A stretch of 64,000 nt of DNA from Alkalibacterium pelagium (GCF_900109325.1 NZ_FNZU01000009.1:1-64000), one strand, 5' to 3'. Positions 36,163-45,544 are shown, counted from the first letter of the stretch. Translations and numbers: made by a program. Notes: a model not told the origin generated them from the sequence alone.

Positions 36163-36576
36163 ATGAAAATCAAAGTAACCAGACCGGATCGCTTCTATGC
36201 AAGTCTGGCTAGATTGAAACTGGTAGTGGATGGAGAGGTAGTCGGCAAGATCAGCAATGGAGCGACTGAAGAAATCACTGTGGACACAGAACAGTCCGTG
36301 CTGCAGGTTAAGTATCAGGGTACAAGAAGCAACAAGCTGACGGTCAGTCCAGGTGACACAGTCAAAATTATGTTTAATAAGTGGGTATACTGGGAACCAG
36401 TTTTCACTGGGCTCATTACTTTCCTTAGTCTATTCATCATTTCTCAGCTTCGCCTGCATAATGTCCTGGAAGAGTTGTCTGTCTGGATGATTGGTGGAGT
36501 AACTGTATTGATAATCAGTCTTCTGATCATTCTCCCCAACTTGTTATATGAAAAATATATCCTGTACAAGGAATAA
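36163..36576 (+). CDS. PEGA-like membrane protein, paralog 2 of 3
   Basis: 137 residues with the same plan: LVVDGEVVGKISNGATEEI, SVLQVKYQGTRSNKLTVSPGD in the first 65 residues, then two helices (about 82-97 and 107-125). It shares VVGKI-NG and SNKL-SPGD with paralog 3, so these two are the closer pair. It is 42 bases after paralog 1 and part of the same transcript. Its start has no strong ribosome-binding site other than GGAAGG some 16 bases upstream. Confidence 0.68.
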   Translation: MKIKVTRPDRFYASLARLKLVVDGEVVGKISNGATEEITVDTEQSVLQVKYQGTRSNKLTVSPGDTVKIMFNKWVYWEPVFTGLITFLSLFIISQLRLHNVLEELSVWMIGGVTVLIISLLIILPNLLYEKYILYKE

Positions 36577-36633
36577 GCACAACTTGCAGTCCTAGCATAG
36601 ATTGGGTACTTATATTAAAAAAGGAGAGATACA

Positions 36634-37047
36634 GTGCAGGTCAAAGTAATCAGACAGGAACATTTATGGGAGAAAGGCACACAGTTTTCGTTGAGGCTGG
36701 ATGGCGATGTCGTTGGGAAAATTGCCAATGGAGAAACAAAGCATATTAAACTGAATAGGCAGCAGTCTGTTCTTCAGGTAAAGCAGTACAGAATAAAGAG
36801 CAATAAACTTAGAATCAGTCCAGGGGATTGCGTCAGATTAACAATGAAACAGTGGGCGCTGTGGTGGCCGCTATGTATTGGGATTGCAGCTATCATTGGT
36901 ACAGTTCTCAGCGAGAGACTATATGCAGATAGGGTGCTGGAATCTGGATCAAGCTGGGCGTTGTTCATCTCTGCAGGAATCATATCATGGGGAGTCATGC
37001 TGCTTCCTTATCTGGTATTTGATTCATTCGACTTACATAAGGTTTAA
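36634..37047 (+). CDS. PEGA-like membrane protein, paralog 3 of 3
   Basis: 137 residues: LRLDGDVVGKIANGETKHI, SVLQVKQYRIKSNKLRISPGD, then two helices (about 74-90 and 108-131). GTG start with AAAGGAGAG ahead. The three-gene tandem duplication suggests a multimer of related subunits or dosage expansion; I know no described role. Confidence 0.7.
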   Translation: MQVKVIRQEHLWEKGTQFSLRLDGDVVGKIANGETKHIKLNRQQSVLQVKQYRIKSNKLRISPGDCVRLTMKQWALWWPLCIGIAAIIGTVLSERLYADRVLESGSSWALFISAGIISWGVMLLPYLVFDSFDLHKV

Positions 37048-37142
37048 CCACTAACGAATGAAGGGGAACCTCCACAGGCTGTTTGAGCACTCACGTTACC
37101 TGTACATACAAAGATTAGCAGTATAATAAGGAGGACCTCATA

Positions 37143-37643
37143 ATGAACACTTTGATCCTATACGGTAGCAAGCATGGTTGTACGGAGACGTGTGCTCAGA
37201 TGCTGGCAGACCGTTTAACTGGAGAAGTCGATAAAATCAATGTCAATCAGAAGGCTGATGTGGATTTATCAAAATACGACACAGTAGTTGTAGGAAGCCC
37301 CGTCTATGTCGGCCAGATACTGAAGGAAGTAAGAACATTTACCGACACGCATCTCAATGAACTGAAAGAAAAAAGGCTGGGTCTTTTCATCTGTGGCATG
37401 CAGGAAGAGCATACGTTAAGAGAAGAGCTGGAGATCAACTATCCGGAAGAACTGCGTAAGGCTGCGCTGGTCAGGGCGTGTTTCGGTGGAGAATACCATT
37501 TCGATACGATGAATCTTATTGAAAAAATGATTATCAGAAAAGTGGCTAAAGTCAAGACAGACGTCTCTGAAATCAGAGAAGAGACAATCAAGGAGTTTGC
37601 ACAGACGATGAACGATAGCCATGAACCAATCGAACAGACGTAA
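37143..37643 (+). CDS. Flavodoxin-domain protein (HemG/protoporphyrinogen-oxidase-like)
   Basis: 166 residues of flavodoxin fold. The FMN phosphate loop YGSKHGCTETCA (residues 6-17) and GSPVYVGQI (about 51-59) match the Flavodoxin_5 group that includes HemG and related menaquinone-dependent dehydrogenases. Heme synthesis genes are not near, so the partner is unknown. AAGGAGG precedes the ATG. It is 28 bases upstream of an AAA ATPase gene. Confidence 0.82.
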   Translation: MNTLILYGSKHGCTETCAQMLADRLTGEVDKINVNQKADVDLSKYDTVVVGSPVYVGQILKEVRTFTDTHLNELKEKRLGLFICGMQEEHTLREELEINYPEELRKAALVRACFGGEYHFDTMNLIEKMIIRKVAKVKTDVSEIREETIKEFAQTMNDSHEPIEQT

Positions 37644-37671
37644 TCAATCAACAGAATGAGCAGGTGTCTTT

Positions 37672-38526
37672 ATGTTTTTGCATGCAGTAACGTTTCCCTC
37701 AAGTGAAGCTGAGTTTTCTTTTTTCATTGATATCAAGCGCAAAGTCTATACGACTTTTTATCCCTTTCAAGTGCTGTCCGGAAAACAGCTGGAACGGATA
37801 GACTGTGTGCCGATCACGATTCTTTACGGCGGCAACGGGTCCGGGAAGACGACTGCATTGAATGTCATTGCAGAGAAGATCGGAGCAGAACGCGATGCCT
37901 TGTATAACAAGTCGTCATTCTTTGAAGACTACCTCGCATACTGCAGCATAGAGCCGGCAGCTGACGAACCGGACTTCAAGCGGATCATCACAAGTGACGA
38001 TGTATTTGATTATGTACTGACATTGCGGTCTGTTAATGAAGCCATTGATGAAAAAAGAGAAGAGATCTTTGAGGATTATCTGGAGAAAAAATATGCCCAG
38101 TTCCAGCTGAAGTCTCTGGATGATTATGAGCGGCTGAAAAAGATGAATGAAACCAGGAGAAAAACGCAGTCCCGATTTGTTAGAGACAATTTGATGAACA
38201 ATATAAGAGAACAGTCCAATGGGGAAAGTGCGTTCAAGTATTTTGTAGAAAAGATAGAAGAGAACGGCCTGTATCTGCTGGATGAGCCTGAAAACAGCCT
38301 GTCCCCTGAACGGCAGCTTGAACTGAAAAAGTATATTGAGGACTCGGCCCGTTTTTTCAACTGTCAGTTTATTATTTCAACCCACTCACCGTTCTTTCTG
38401 GCAATGGAAGGTGCAGAGATAATTGATCTGGACTCAGAGCCGGCAGTTGTCAGAAAATGGACGGATCTGGAGAATGTCCGGGCCTATCAGAGGTTTTTCG
38501 ACGAGCATCGTGATGCGTTTCAATGA
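37672..38526 (+). CDS. AAA-family ATPase, ABC/RecF-like
   Basis: 284 residues. Walker A LYGGNGSGKTT (about residues 50-60), a central charged region (about 130-185), Walker B LYLLDEPENSLSP (about 199-211) and the switch His in STHSPFF (about 237-243). This is the AAA_21/YbjD-like single-domain layout seen in solitary predicted ATPases and some defence systems. No nuclease or toxin partner is adjacent, so a defence role is not supported. Start ATG with AGGTG ahead. Confidence 0.82.
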   Translation: MFLHAVTFPSSEAEFSFFIDIKRKVYTTFYPFQVLSGKQLERIDCVPITILYGGNGSGKTTALNVIAEKIGAERDALYNKSSFFEDYLAYCSIEPAADEPDFKRIITSDDVFDYVLTLRSVNEAIDEKREEIFEDYLEKKYAQFQLKSLDDYERLKKMNETRRKTQSRFVRDNLMNNIREQSNGESAFKYFVEKIEENGLYLLDEPENSLSPERQLELKKYIEDSARFFNCQFIISTHSPFFLAMEGAEIIDLDSEPAVVRKWTDLENVRAYQRFFDEHRDAFQ

Positions 38527-38569
38527 ACGGATGATGAGTGTCGTTCTGCCTGACATCAATAATAATAAA

Positions 38570-38608
38570 AGAAGCCAGCTGATCTCCTTTGGTGCAGCTG
38601 GCTTCTTT
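38570..38608. terminator. Bidirectional terminator between converging genes
   Basis: AAGCCAGCTG pairs with CAGCTGGCTT, flanked by A-rich and T-rich sequence, between the AAA ATPase gene and the stress-protein gene. Confidence 0.82.
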
Positions 38609-38627
38609 GCTGTGCTAATAAGTTTTA

Positions 38628-39134
38628 TCAGATCGACTGGTTCAGTCCGTTTCCACCGGCAGGGTCGTCACCTGAGGCATTCAGATCACTGGAGAGTCCA
38701 ACATCATCGTTTGATCCTCCGCCTGACGGATCGGTCGGGCTGTTCTTTACATCATCGATCATCTCTGCTTCATCAGTGGTATCAGTGGAGGTGGCCGGCC
38801 CTTCTGCGCTGCGTTCATTCGACCGCTCCGCATCTCCTGGATGGGTATCGACTGACTGCTCCTCTCCCTGATCTTTATCTTCATCTACAAGCAGGACGAG
38901 CTGTCCTTCATCAAGTTCTGAGCGATAGTCGTTCAGCAGAGAGGATACTTCCTTGTCCGATACGTTGGAATGGTCGACTGTTGTGATACCGGCAGACTTA
39001 TCGACTGTCTCCAGTGCTGAAGAATTTCCAGCTAGTTTCATATCAGCCTTACTGTGCCCGCGCATGACCAGAGTGTCAACAGCACGGACGACCTCTTCAA
39101 ACGAGTCGTAACTGCCTTCTGCAAATAATGGCAT
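38628..39134 (-). CDS. General stress protein 17M-like protein with acidic tail
   Basis: 168 residues. The first ~75 residues (YDSFEEVVRAVDTLVMRGHSK, then a short beta strand and LLNDYRSELDEGQLVLLVD) match the YflT/GSP-17M domain. The remaining ~90 residues are low-complexity and rich in Asp, Glu, Ser, Gly and Pro, and probably disordered. ATG 39134 follows AGAGGAAGAG; a TTG at 39155 is less likely. It is the third gene of an SDR-FAD oxidoreductase-stress protein unit (gaps 27 and 21 bases). Confidence 0.75.
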   Translation of the reverse strand: MPLFAEGSYDSFEEVVRAVDTLVMRGHSKADMKLAGNSSALETVDKSAGITTVDHSNVSDKEVSSLLNDYRSELDEGQLVLLVDEDKDQGEEQSVDTHPGDAERSNERSAEGPATSTDTTDEAEMIDDVKNSPTDPSGGGSNDDVGLSSDLNASGDDPAGGNGLNQSI

Positions 39135-39155
39135 AGATAACTCTTCCTCTCTCAA

Positions 39156-40361
39156 TTATTCGTTGTCCTCTTTTTCTCTAATAAGTCCTTTAAGTGATTC
39201 TTTAGATTCAGGTGGATTGCTCAGGACATTCCTGACTTCATCAAGATCCGGTTCGACATTCCAGGTCAGGATGCCGACGGGCTTATTATCCTCCAGATAG
39301 TAGATCACCTTGCCGCCGTCCACTTCATCGATGTAATAATCAAGTTCGGGATCGAGCGTACCGATGGCTTTCCAGGAAATATCAAATACCTGTGAGTAGA
39401 AATAAGGCGTATAGTCATACGGTTCCTGAGCTCCAGCCATATTTTTACCTACAGTTGTACCAGATTTTCGTGCATGATCGACGTGCTCGATCCGGTGACG
39501 GCCTAATATAGGGTCCGGATACGAGACGATATCGCCTGCTGCGAAAATATCAGGATCCGATGTTCGGAAAAACTCATCAGTCACAACGCCGTCCTCTACT
39601 TCCAGCCCGGCTTCTTTGGCTAGTTCAAGACGCGGCTCCACCCCTATTCCTAAAACGATGGCATCACCGGTTACTGTTTCTCCGTTTTCAAGAGAAACAA
39701 CGAACTGATCCCCATTTTTGGTATAGGAAGAGGCACGCGTGTTATTCATCATCTTGATGCCATGATTTCTGTAGGGCTGTTCGTATTCTTCTGCCAATTC
39801 ATCTGGAAAACGGGTATCGCTTAGCTTGTCCTGAGGGTAGATGAAAGTGACTTGAGTATTGTTAAGTGCCAGATTGGCAGCCAGTTCCGTTCCGATATAG
39901 CTTCCTCCGACAACGATTACATGGGTTCCTGAACCTGAGATGCGTCTTAACGTGCGATAATCTTCAAATGAACGGAAGGCAAGTACGCGTGCATCATCAG
40001 GCCCGTCGATTCGCTGAGGTTCCCCACCGGTTGCAAGCAGCAGCTTGTTGTAGCTGAATGTCTGCCCATCGGCTGTCCGGACTCTCTTGTTTTCTTTATC
40101 GATTGACGTCACTTCTGTTTCAAGGAACAGTTCAGCCCCGGTTTCTTCTGCATTCAGGGGGACGTTGTCTTCTGTAAACTCTTCATCTGTCCATAATTTC
40201 TTTGTAAGGGCAGGACGGGTATAGGGGGCATCCTGATCTGTTGAAAGAATCCCGATCGTTCCGTCACTGTCCACTTCACGGATGCCGTCTGCTGCAAAGG
40301 CGGCTGCCATTCCTCCGCCGACCATTAGGTAGTCAAAATGCTTTATAGAATCTTGTGTCAT
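39156..40361 (-). CDS. FAD/NAD-dependent oxidoreductase (ferredoxin-reductase/AIF-like)
   Basis: 401 residues. FAD motif LMVGGGMAAAFAA (about 11-23), APYTRPALTKKLW, the NAD(P)-binding HVIVVGGSYIGTELA and the second FAD motif DIFAAGDIVSY are in the usual order, with a C-terminal reductase-like domain. It probably passes electrons from NAD(P)H to an iron-sulfur or flavin partner; no ferredoxin is nearby. AAAGGAG precedes the ATG. Confidence 0.88.
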   Translation of the reverse strand: MTQDSIKHFDYLMVGGGMAAAFAADGIREVDSDGTIGILSTDQDAPYTRPALTKKLWTDEEFTEDNVPLNAEETGAELFLETEVTSIDKENKRVRTADGQTFSYNKLLLATGGEPQRIDGPDDARVLAFRSFEDYRTLRRISGSGTHVIVVGGSYIGTELAANLALNNTQVTFIYPQDKLSDTRFPDELAEEYEQPYRNHGIKMMNNTRASSYTKNGDQFVVSLENGETVTGDAIVLGIGVEPRLELAKEAGLEVEDGVVTDEFFRTSDPDIFAAGDIVSYPDPILGRHRIEHVDHARKSGTTVGKNMAGAQEPYDYTPYFYSQVFDISWKAIGTLDPELDYYIDEVDGGKVIYYLEDNKPVGILTWNVEPDLDEVRNVLSNPPESKESLKGLIREKEDNE

Positions 40362-40388
40362 GTGTGCATTCTCCTTTATAGTTTAGTT

Positions 40389-41186
40389 TTATATTGTCGC
40401 AACTGATCCGCCATCGACACGGTAATTGGATCCATTTACAAAAGATGCTTTATCTGAGCATAAGAATAGAATCACTGGGGCGACTTCTTCGACTTTGCCG
40501 CGACGCTTCAGTTCAATATGCGGGCGTTCCTCATCAAGGAAGGACTCAATGGCTTCTTCAAATGAAACACCCAGTTTTTCTGACCGTTTTTCCATCATCT
40601 TATCGGTCATCGGGGTTTCAATAAAGGCTGGAGAGACAGTGTTGACGAGCAGTCCCTCTGTAGCATAGGTTCTGGACAATCCCTTTGAAAAAGCCAGAAT
40701 GCCTGCTTTGGAACAGTCGTATGGCAGTTCATCTTTGTATGGCTGAAGGCCGTTTTCCGATGAAATGAAAACAATGCGTCCCCAGCCCTTGCTTCTTAAA
40801 TCAGGCAGGAATTCCCGGACGACACGTACCGGTCCAAGCAGATCATCTTCGATCGTCTGTACCCAGCCAGCGTCATCGATTTCATGGAAGAGTCCTTGGA
40901 CACCGACCGTTCCAGCATTCTGCACTAGAATATCGATCTCTCCGACCTCCTCTTTTATGTAATCATGTAAAGCTTTCAGATCGTCTGTATTTGTGATATC
41001 TGCCGGGTAGGAATAGAGGGTGGCTTCAGAATCAAGCCATTCTATGGTTTCATTCAGTTTCTCTTCATTGATGTCAGTCAGTACGACAGTCACGCCTTCT
41101 TCCAGAAACAAGCGGGCCGTTTCTTTACCGATACCGGCAGCAGCTCCTGTGATCAATGCAACCTTATTTTTTATCCCTAAATCCAT
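40389..41186 (-). CDS. Short-chain dehydrogenase/reductase
   Basis: 265 residues. NAD(P) motif TGAAAGIG (about 14-21), NAG motif VQNAGTVG, catalytic Ser in FISSENG, and YDCSK as the Tyr-x-x-x-Lys pair. Asp after the second strand (LTDINEE) suggests NAD(H). AGGAGGAA precedes the ATG. It is first in a three-gene unit with a FAD oxidoreductase and a stress protein. The substrate is unknown. Confidence 0.9.
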   Translation of the reverse strand: MDLGIKNKVALITGAAAGIGKETARLFLEEGVTVVLTDINEEKLNETIEWLDSEATLYSYPADITNTDDLKALHDYIKEEVGEIDILVQNAGTVGVQGLFHEIDDAGWVQTIEDDLLGPVRVVREFLPDLRSKGWGRIVFISSENGLQPYKDELPYDCSKAGILAFSKGLSRTYATEGLLVNTVSPAFIETPMTDKMMEKRSEKLGVSFEEAIESFLDEERPHIELKRRGKVEEVAPVILFLCSDKASFVNGSNYRVDGGSVATI

Positions 41187-41241
41187 GATAAATTCCTCCT
41201 GTTTAATCTGATGTTTTTTGATAGCGATTAAAAGCCTCGTT

Positions 41242-41269
41242 ACTGTAAAGGGTACTCCACACGTGTCAA
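41242..41269 (-). promoter_or_regulatory. Promoter candidate of the SDR-FAD oxidoreductase unit
   Basis: On the minus strand TTGACA (complement of 41264-41269), 16 bp, TACAGT (complement of 41242-41247), about 55 bases before the SDR start. Confidence 0.45.
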
Positions 41270-41338
41270 AACTTCAATTATAAGGCTTGACCTCCAGGCC
41301 TGGCCTCACTAAGAGTGAGTGAGTGTAAACTTTTTGAG

Positions 41339-41368
41339 TTCAAACTGTACACCCTTCTGATATATAAT
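41339..41368 (+). promoter_or_regulatory. Promoter candidate of the P-type ATPase unit
   Basis: TTCAAA (41339-41344), 18 bp, TATAAT (41363-41368). Upstream, CTCACT-AAG-AGTGAG (41306-41320) is a perfect small inverted repeat that could be an operator. Confidence 0.4.
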
Positions 41369-41533
41369 CGCACTGATCGGATTTTCATCTTAGAAAACTT
41401 CAATACTGGAATTAATGAAAGAACCATAGAATGCCGTTCTGTGTTATTCTATAGTTAAGAGAATAGATAATTTAGAATAGATAGGTAACAGGTCGAATCC
41501 GTTCAGGAAACTGACAATGGGGAGGAGAGTGTT

Positions 41534-44191
41534 ATGTCTATTGAAAATAAATGGCACCACCTGACTGTAGAATCCATCACGGAGTCTTTGGGCACCGACA
41601 AGCAGCATGGGCTGTCGCCTTCGGCTGTCAATAAGCATCGGGAAGAATACGGATCCAACACCCTTCCAGACAAAGCGGTCACACCCGAATGGAAAAAGTT
41701 CGTCAGTCATTTTAATGATATCCTGATTTATATTCTGCTTGTAGCGGCTTTAGTCACACTGATTTTAGGCCACTATATCGATACGGTCGTCATTCTTCTT
41801 GTTGCAGTCATAAATGCTGTGATCGGTTATATCCAGGAAAACAAAGCCGAAAAAGCGCTGGAAGGCATCCGTAATCTTCTGTCGCTTCAGGCTACTGTAT
41901 TAAGGGAAGGAATCAGGGCAGAAATCGATTCAGAACACCTTGTGCCCGGCGATATCGTTATTCTGAAAGCAGGGGACAAAGTGCCGGCTGACATGAGACT
42001 CTATCAGGTTGAACGGCTGAAAGCGGAAGAAAGTCCATTGACAGGTGAATCAGCGTCAGTCGAAAAACAGACAGCCGCATTGCCAGAAGAAACAGTCCTT
42101 GGAGACCGGACGAACATGGTCTTTTCAGGAACCTCCATTTCTTCAGGAACAGCTAGAGGAATAGTCGTCGCAACAGGAGAGGATACTGAAATCGGTCAGA
42201 TTAACCGAAGCATGAAAGAAGTAGAGGATATGAAGACGCCTCTCCTCCAGCAGATCGATACATTCGGTAAAATGATTTCGATTGTCATTCTGGTTCTTGC
42301 TCTTGTATTGTTCGGCTTCGGATTGCTCATTCATGATTACGATTGGGGAGAACTGCTTCTGTCTGTAATTGGATTGACAGTGGCGGCTATACCCGAAGGA
42401 CTGCCGGCCATTCTGACGATCATCCTGGCCCTGGGTGTTCAGACGATGGCAGACAAGAAAGCAATCATGAGGACTTTGCCGTCAGTTGAAACGCTCGGAG
42501 CGGTCACGGTGATCTGTTCTGATAAGACAGGTACTTTGACAAAAAATGAAATGACAGTGAAATCAGTCATTACCCGTGATAAACTTATTAATGTAACCGG
42601 CACGGGCTACAAGCCTGAAGGTGAACTGATTGAAGAGGAAACTGATGAGTCAGCTGCAGTCAAAGGCGGTTTGAAAGCACTTATGACTGCTATGATGACA
42701 GTAAACGATGCAGAAATACAGGAAGAAGAAGGGCAGTGGATCGTCAGAGGGGATCCGACGGAAGGCTGTCTGATCACTTTGGCTAAAAAAGCGGAGCATA
42801 ACTGTGAGGCACTGGACCTTCTATCTAAGATTCCATTTGATTCAGAATATAAGTATATGGCTGGATTAGTGGAAGAAGAGGGACAGAAAAAGATTTATCT
42901 TAAAGGGGCTCCGGACCGACTGCTGGACATGGCTGACCTTGAAGCAGAGTCTGAGGAACGGGCGTACTGGGAAGAGCAGGTCAGACGCCGGTCGAGAAAA
43001 GGCGAACGTGTCATTGCTGCGGCAGTTAAGGTAGTCGACAGCAGCCTGACAGAAATCGATCACGAGGATGTATCAGGTGGCCTCACCTTGTTAGGTCTGA
43101 CCGGTATTATGGACCCGCCGCGTGAAGAGGCCATCGAGGCTGTTCGCGTCTGTAGGGAAGCAGGTATTCAGGTCAAAATGATCACAGGTGATCATAAAGA
43201 AACAGCTCTGGCGATCGCCAAGCAGATGGGGATTACTGATCATGACGATGTGATTGAAGGTCGCGAACTGGATCTCATGAATGAAGAAGAAATAAAGCAG
43301 GCCGTTAGTCAGTCTGATGTCTTTGCCCGGACCAGTCCGAACAACAAGCTTCAGCTGGTAGAAGCCCTTCAAAAAAACGGTCACATCAGTGCGATGACTG
43401 GAGACGGTGTGAACGATGCTCCGGCACTTAAGCGGGCGGACATCGGGGTAGCAATGGGGATCAAAGGAACAGAGGTAGCAAAAGAAGCCTCGGAAATGGT
43501 CCTGGTGGATGATAACTTCTCTACAATCGTCAATGCAGTCAGAGAAGGGCGACGCGTCTACGACAACTTGAAGAAAACTATATTGTTCATTCTGCCGACG
43601 AACGGAGCGGAAGCCTTTCTGGTGATGGGGGCTCTGCTTCTGGGCCTTGATATGCCGCTGACACCTGTCCAGATTCTATACGTGAATATGGTGACGGCTG
43701 TCACTGTAGCCCTCGCGTTGGCATTTGAGCCACTTGAAGAAGGCAGCATGTCAAAGCCACCGAGAAAAGCAGACGAACAGCTGCTGAGTCCATATTACAT
43801 TTTCCGTATCCTGTTCGTATCTCTATTGATAGGCGGGATCGTTATGTGGATGAACGGAGAACTCCAGCAGACTTATTCACTCGCTCACGTCAACACGGTG
43901 ACGCTGCATGCGATCGTGTTCGCTCAGCTCTTCCATCTTTTCAATGTGAGAAATGAGCGTCATTTCAGCTTGAACAGGCATTTCTTTGAGAATAAGGCAG
44001 CCTTTATTGTTTCGGCTCTGCTTATCCTGTTTCAGCTCATTGTCACCTATGTGCCGTTTTTAAGCGAGGCCCTCGGGCTGTATCCAATAGAGGCGTTCTA
44101 CTGGCTATTCCCTCTAGGGCTTGGACTGATTGTCTTTATCGTAGTGGAAATTGAAAAATATCTGACTCATCATGTATTTAAACGAAAATAA
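41534..44191 (+). CDS. P2-type cation-transporting ATPase (Ca2+ or Na+)
   Basis: 885 residues, full P2 layout: actuator TGES, helix-4 PEGLPA (about 285-290), phosphorylated Asp in CSDKTGTLT (near 329), nucleotide-binding KGAPDRLL, and hinge TGDGVNDAPAL (about 618-628). Helix 6 reads NMVTAVTVALAL: the Asn and Thr of the Ca2+ site are kept, but the Ca2+-liganding Asp that follows in SERCA/PMR1 (VTDG) is Ala. A cation other than Ca2+, such as Na+, is therefore plausible in this salt-tolerant setting. GGGGAGGA precedes the ATG. The FAD flavoprotein gene follows after 33 bases. Confidence 0.9.
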   Translation: MSIENKWHHLTVESITESLGTDKQHGLSPSAVNKHREEYGSNTLPDKAVTPEWKKFVSHFNDILIYILLVAALVTLILGHYIDTVVILLVAVINAVIGYIQENKAEKALEGIRNLLSLQATVLREGIRAEIDSEHLVPGDIVILKAGDKVPADMRLYQVERLKAEESPLTGESASVEKQTAALPEETVLGDRTNMVFSGTSISSGTARGIVVATGEDTEIGQINRSMKEVEDMKTPLLQQIDTFGKMISIVILVLALVLFGFGLLIHDYDWGELLLSVIGLTVAAIPEGLPAILTIILALGVQTMADKKAIMRTLPSVETLGAVTVICSDKTGTLTKNEMTVKSVITRDKLINVTGTGYKPEGELIEEETDESAAVKGGLKALMTAMMTVNDAEIQEEEGQWIVRGDPTEGCLITLAKKAEHNCEALDLLSKIPFDSEYKYMAGLVEEEGQKKIYLKGAPDRLLDMADLEAESEERAYWEEQVRRRSRKGERVIAAAVKVVDSSLTEIDHEDVSGGLTLLGLTGIMDPPREEAIEAVRVCREAGIQVKMITGDHKETALAIAKQMGITDHDDVIEGRELDLMNEEEIKQAVSQSDVFARTSPNNKLQLVEALQKNGHISAMTGDGVNDAPALKRADIGVAMGIKGTEVAKEASEMVLVDDNFSTIVNAVREGRRVYDNLKKTILFILPTNGAEAFLVMGALLLGLDMPLTPVQILYVNMVTAVTVALALAFEPLEEGSMSKPPRKADEQLLSPYYIFRILFVSLLIGGIVMWMNGELQQTYSLAHVNTVTLHAIVFAQLFHLFNVRNERHFSLNRHFFENKAAFIVSALLILFQLIVTYVPFLSEALGLYPIEAFYWLFPLGLGLIVFIVVEIEKYLTHHVFKRK

Positions 44192-44224
44192 AAAGGTAAG
44201 GGAAGCCTTTCAGGAGGACAGCTT

Positions 44225-45514
44225 ATGTACAGACATAAAAACGAACCGGTCGATGTGATGATCGTCGGAGCCGGCTTGGCAGGGTTATCTGCCGCAGTAA
44301 AAGTGAAGGAAAATGGATTGTCATTTAAAGTACTCGAAGCCAGCGACCGTGCAGGAGGAAAGGTCTATACTGAGTTTTCTGAAGACGGAAAACGATTCTA
44401 TGAAAAAGGGGCTCAATTCGTCAACAAGGATATGACAGAAATGATCAGCCTGATCGAGGGAGCCGGCATGGAACTCAAAGACACACGCCTGGCAGACGAG
44501 TCGATCGTTATCAATGAGAAAAACAAGAAAGCGATCAATTTCAGCATAACTGAAAATCAGGAGCTGCTGAATGAGTATGAACTTGAAGAGCACTCGCCGT
44601 TATCAACAGTTTTAAGTCAGTCGATAGAAGACAAGTGGGAACAGAAAATGCTGAAGAGTTACATTGCTGCAGAAACAACAGTAAGCAGTGACTATATCAA
44701 TGCCAAAGCAGCAAGAAAACTGATCAGCCGAATCACGACGCGAGAAAGTGAGCTGAAATATCAGGCCAGTGGTCCCTTGAATAATGTGATTACTCATTTG
44801 ACAGCTCAATTGGGTGATGCGATCCATTATCATGAGCCGGTAATTTCCATCGATAAAATTGAAGGCACTTATCAGCTAAAAACTGAACACGGGAATACGT
44901 TTGAGGGACGTGCACTGATACTGGCGATTCCACCGACTGTGGCCAACCGTATCGACATGCCGGACTCTCTTCAGAACCACTTCCGTGAATCTTTGGACAG
45001 CTTTCTGGATGGCTCAGTTATCAAACTGACTTTCCTGTACGACGAAGATTTCTGGAGACATCATAAAGTTGGTGGAAAAGAGAAGAAGGTATTCGGTGTC
45101 ATATATGTTGGAAATGAAGGCGTCAACGTCATGGACTCGTCAAATGGTGAAGACGAAAACCGCCTGACGATGTTCATTGGTGGAGACAAGGCCAAAGATC
45201 TGGTCAAAGTTCCCCCGCAGGTCAGAGAGAATTTCGCTCTGGATCGCCTGATCGATGTCTTTGGGGAAGAGGCAGAAGGCTATAAAGATATAGAAGAAAG
45301 CATCTGGGTCGACTCGCCGTACACCGGTGGGGGATACGGTGCGATGGTTCACACAGAAGGCAACGAGGATGCGGATGACTTCCTGGGTGTGCCTTTTGAA
45401 CAAGTTGTGTTTGCCAGCACTGAACTGGCGCCTCAATTCCCACACTTTATGGAAGGGGCTATCCGCTCAGGCAAGCAGAGTGCAGAGCGCCTAATTGAGG
45501 CAATGGGAAAATAA
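44225..45514 (+). CDS. FAD-dependent amine-oxidase-like flavoprotein, copy 2
   Basis: 429 residues, a paralog of the gene at 31090 with the same order: VMIVGAGLAGLSAAVKV, VLEASDRAGGKVY, KGAQFVNKDMTEM, and the C-terminal ASTELAPQFPHFMEGAIRSG. The two proteins are colinear throughout, about half identical by eye. CAGGAGGA precedes the ATG and the gene is 33 bases behind the P-type ATPase, so probably cotranscribed. Whether it has a functional tie to the ATPase is unknown. Confidence 0.87.
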   Translation: MYRHKNEPVDVMIVGAGLAGLSAAVKVKENGLSFKVLEASDRAGGKVYTEFSEDGKRFYEKGAQFVNKDMTEMISLIEGAGMELKDTRLADESIVINEKNKKAINFSITENQELLNEYELEEHSPLSTVLSQSIEDKWEQKMLKSYIAAETTVSSDYINAKAARKLISRITTRESELKYQASGPLNNVITHLTAQLGDAIHYHEPVISIDKIEGTYQLKTEHGNTFEGRALILAIPPTVANRIDMPDSLQNHFRESLDSFLDGSVIKLTFLYDEDFWRHHKVGGKEKKVFGVIYVGNEGVNVMDSSNGEDENRLTMFIGGDKAKDLVKVPPQVRENFALDRLIDVFGEEAEGYKDIEESIWVDSPYTGGGYGAMVHTEGNEDADDFLGVPFEQVVFASTELAPQFPHFMEGAIRSGKQSAERLIEAMGK

Positions 45515-45544
45515 TGTAATTAACCCACTAATAAAGATGAATAG

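Noticed and set aside
37672-38526. AAA ATPase as part of an anti-phage system
   Set aside because: No nuclease, toxin or other effector gene is adjacent; the neighbour is a flavodoxin-domain gene.
38423-38986. 187-residue plus-strand frame past the AAA ATPase gene
   Set aside because: It overlaps the terminator and the antisense of the stress-protein gene; its Arg/His/Leu-rich composition is that of a shadow frame.
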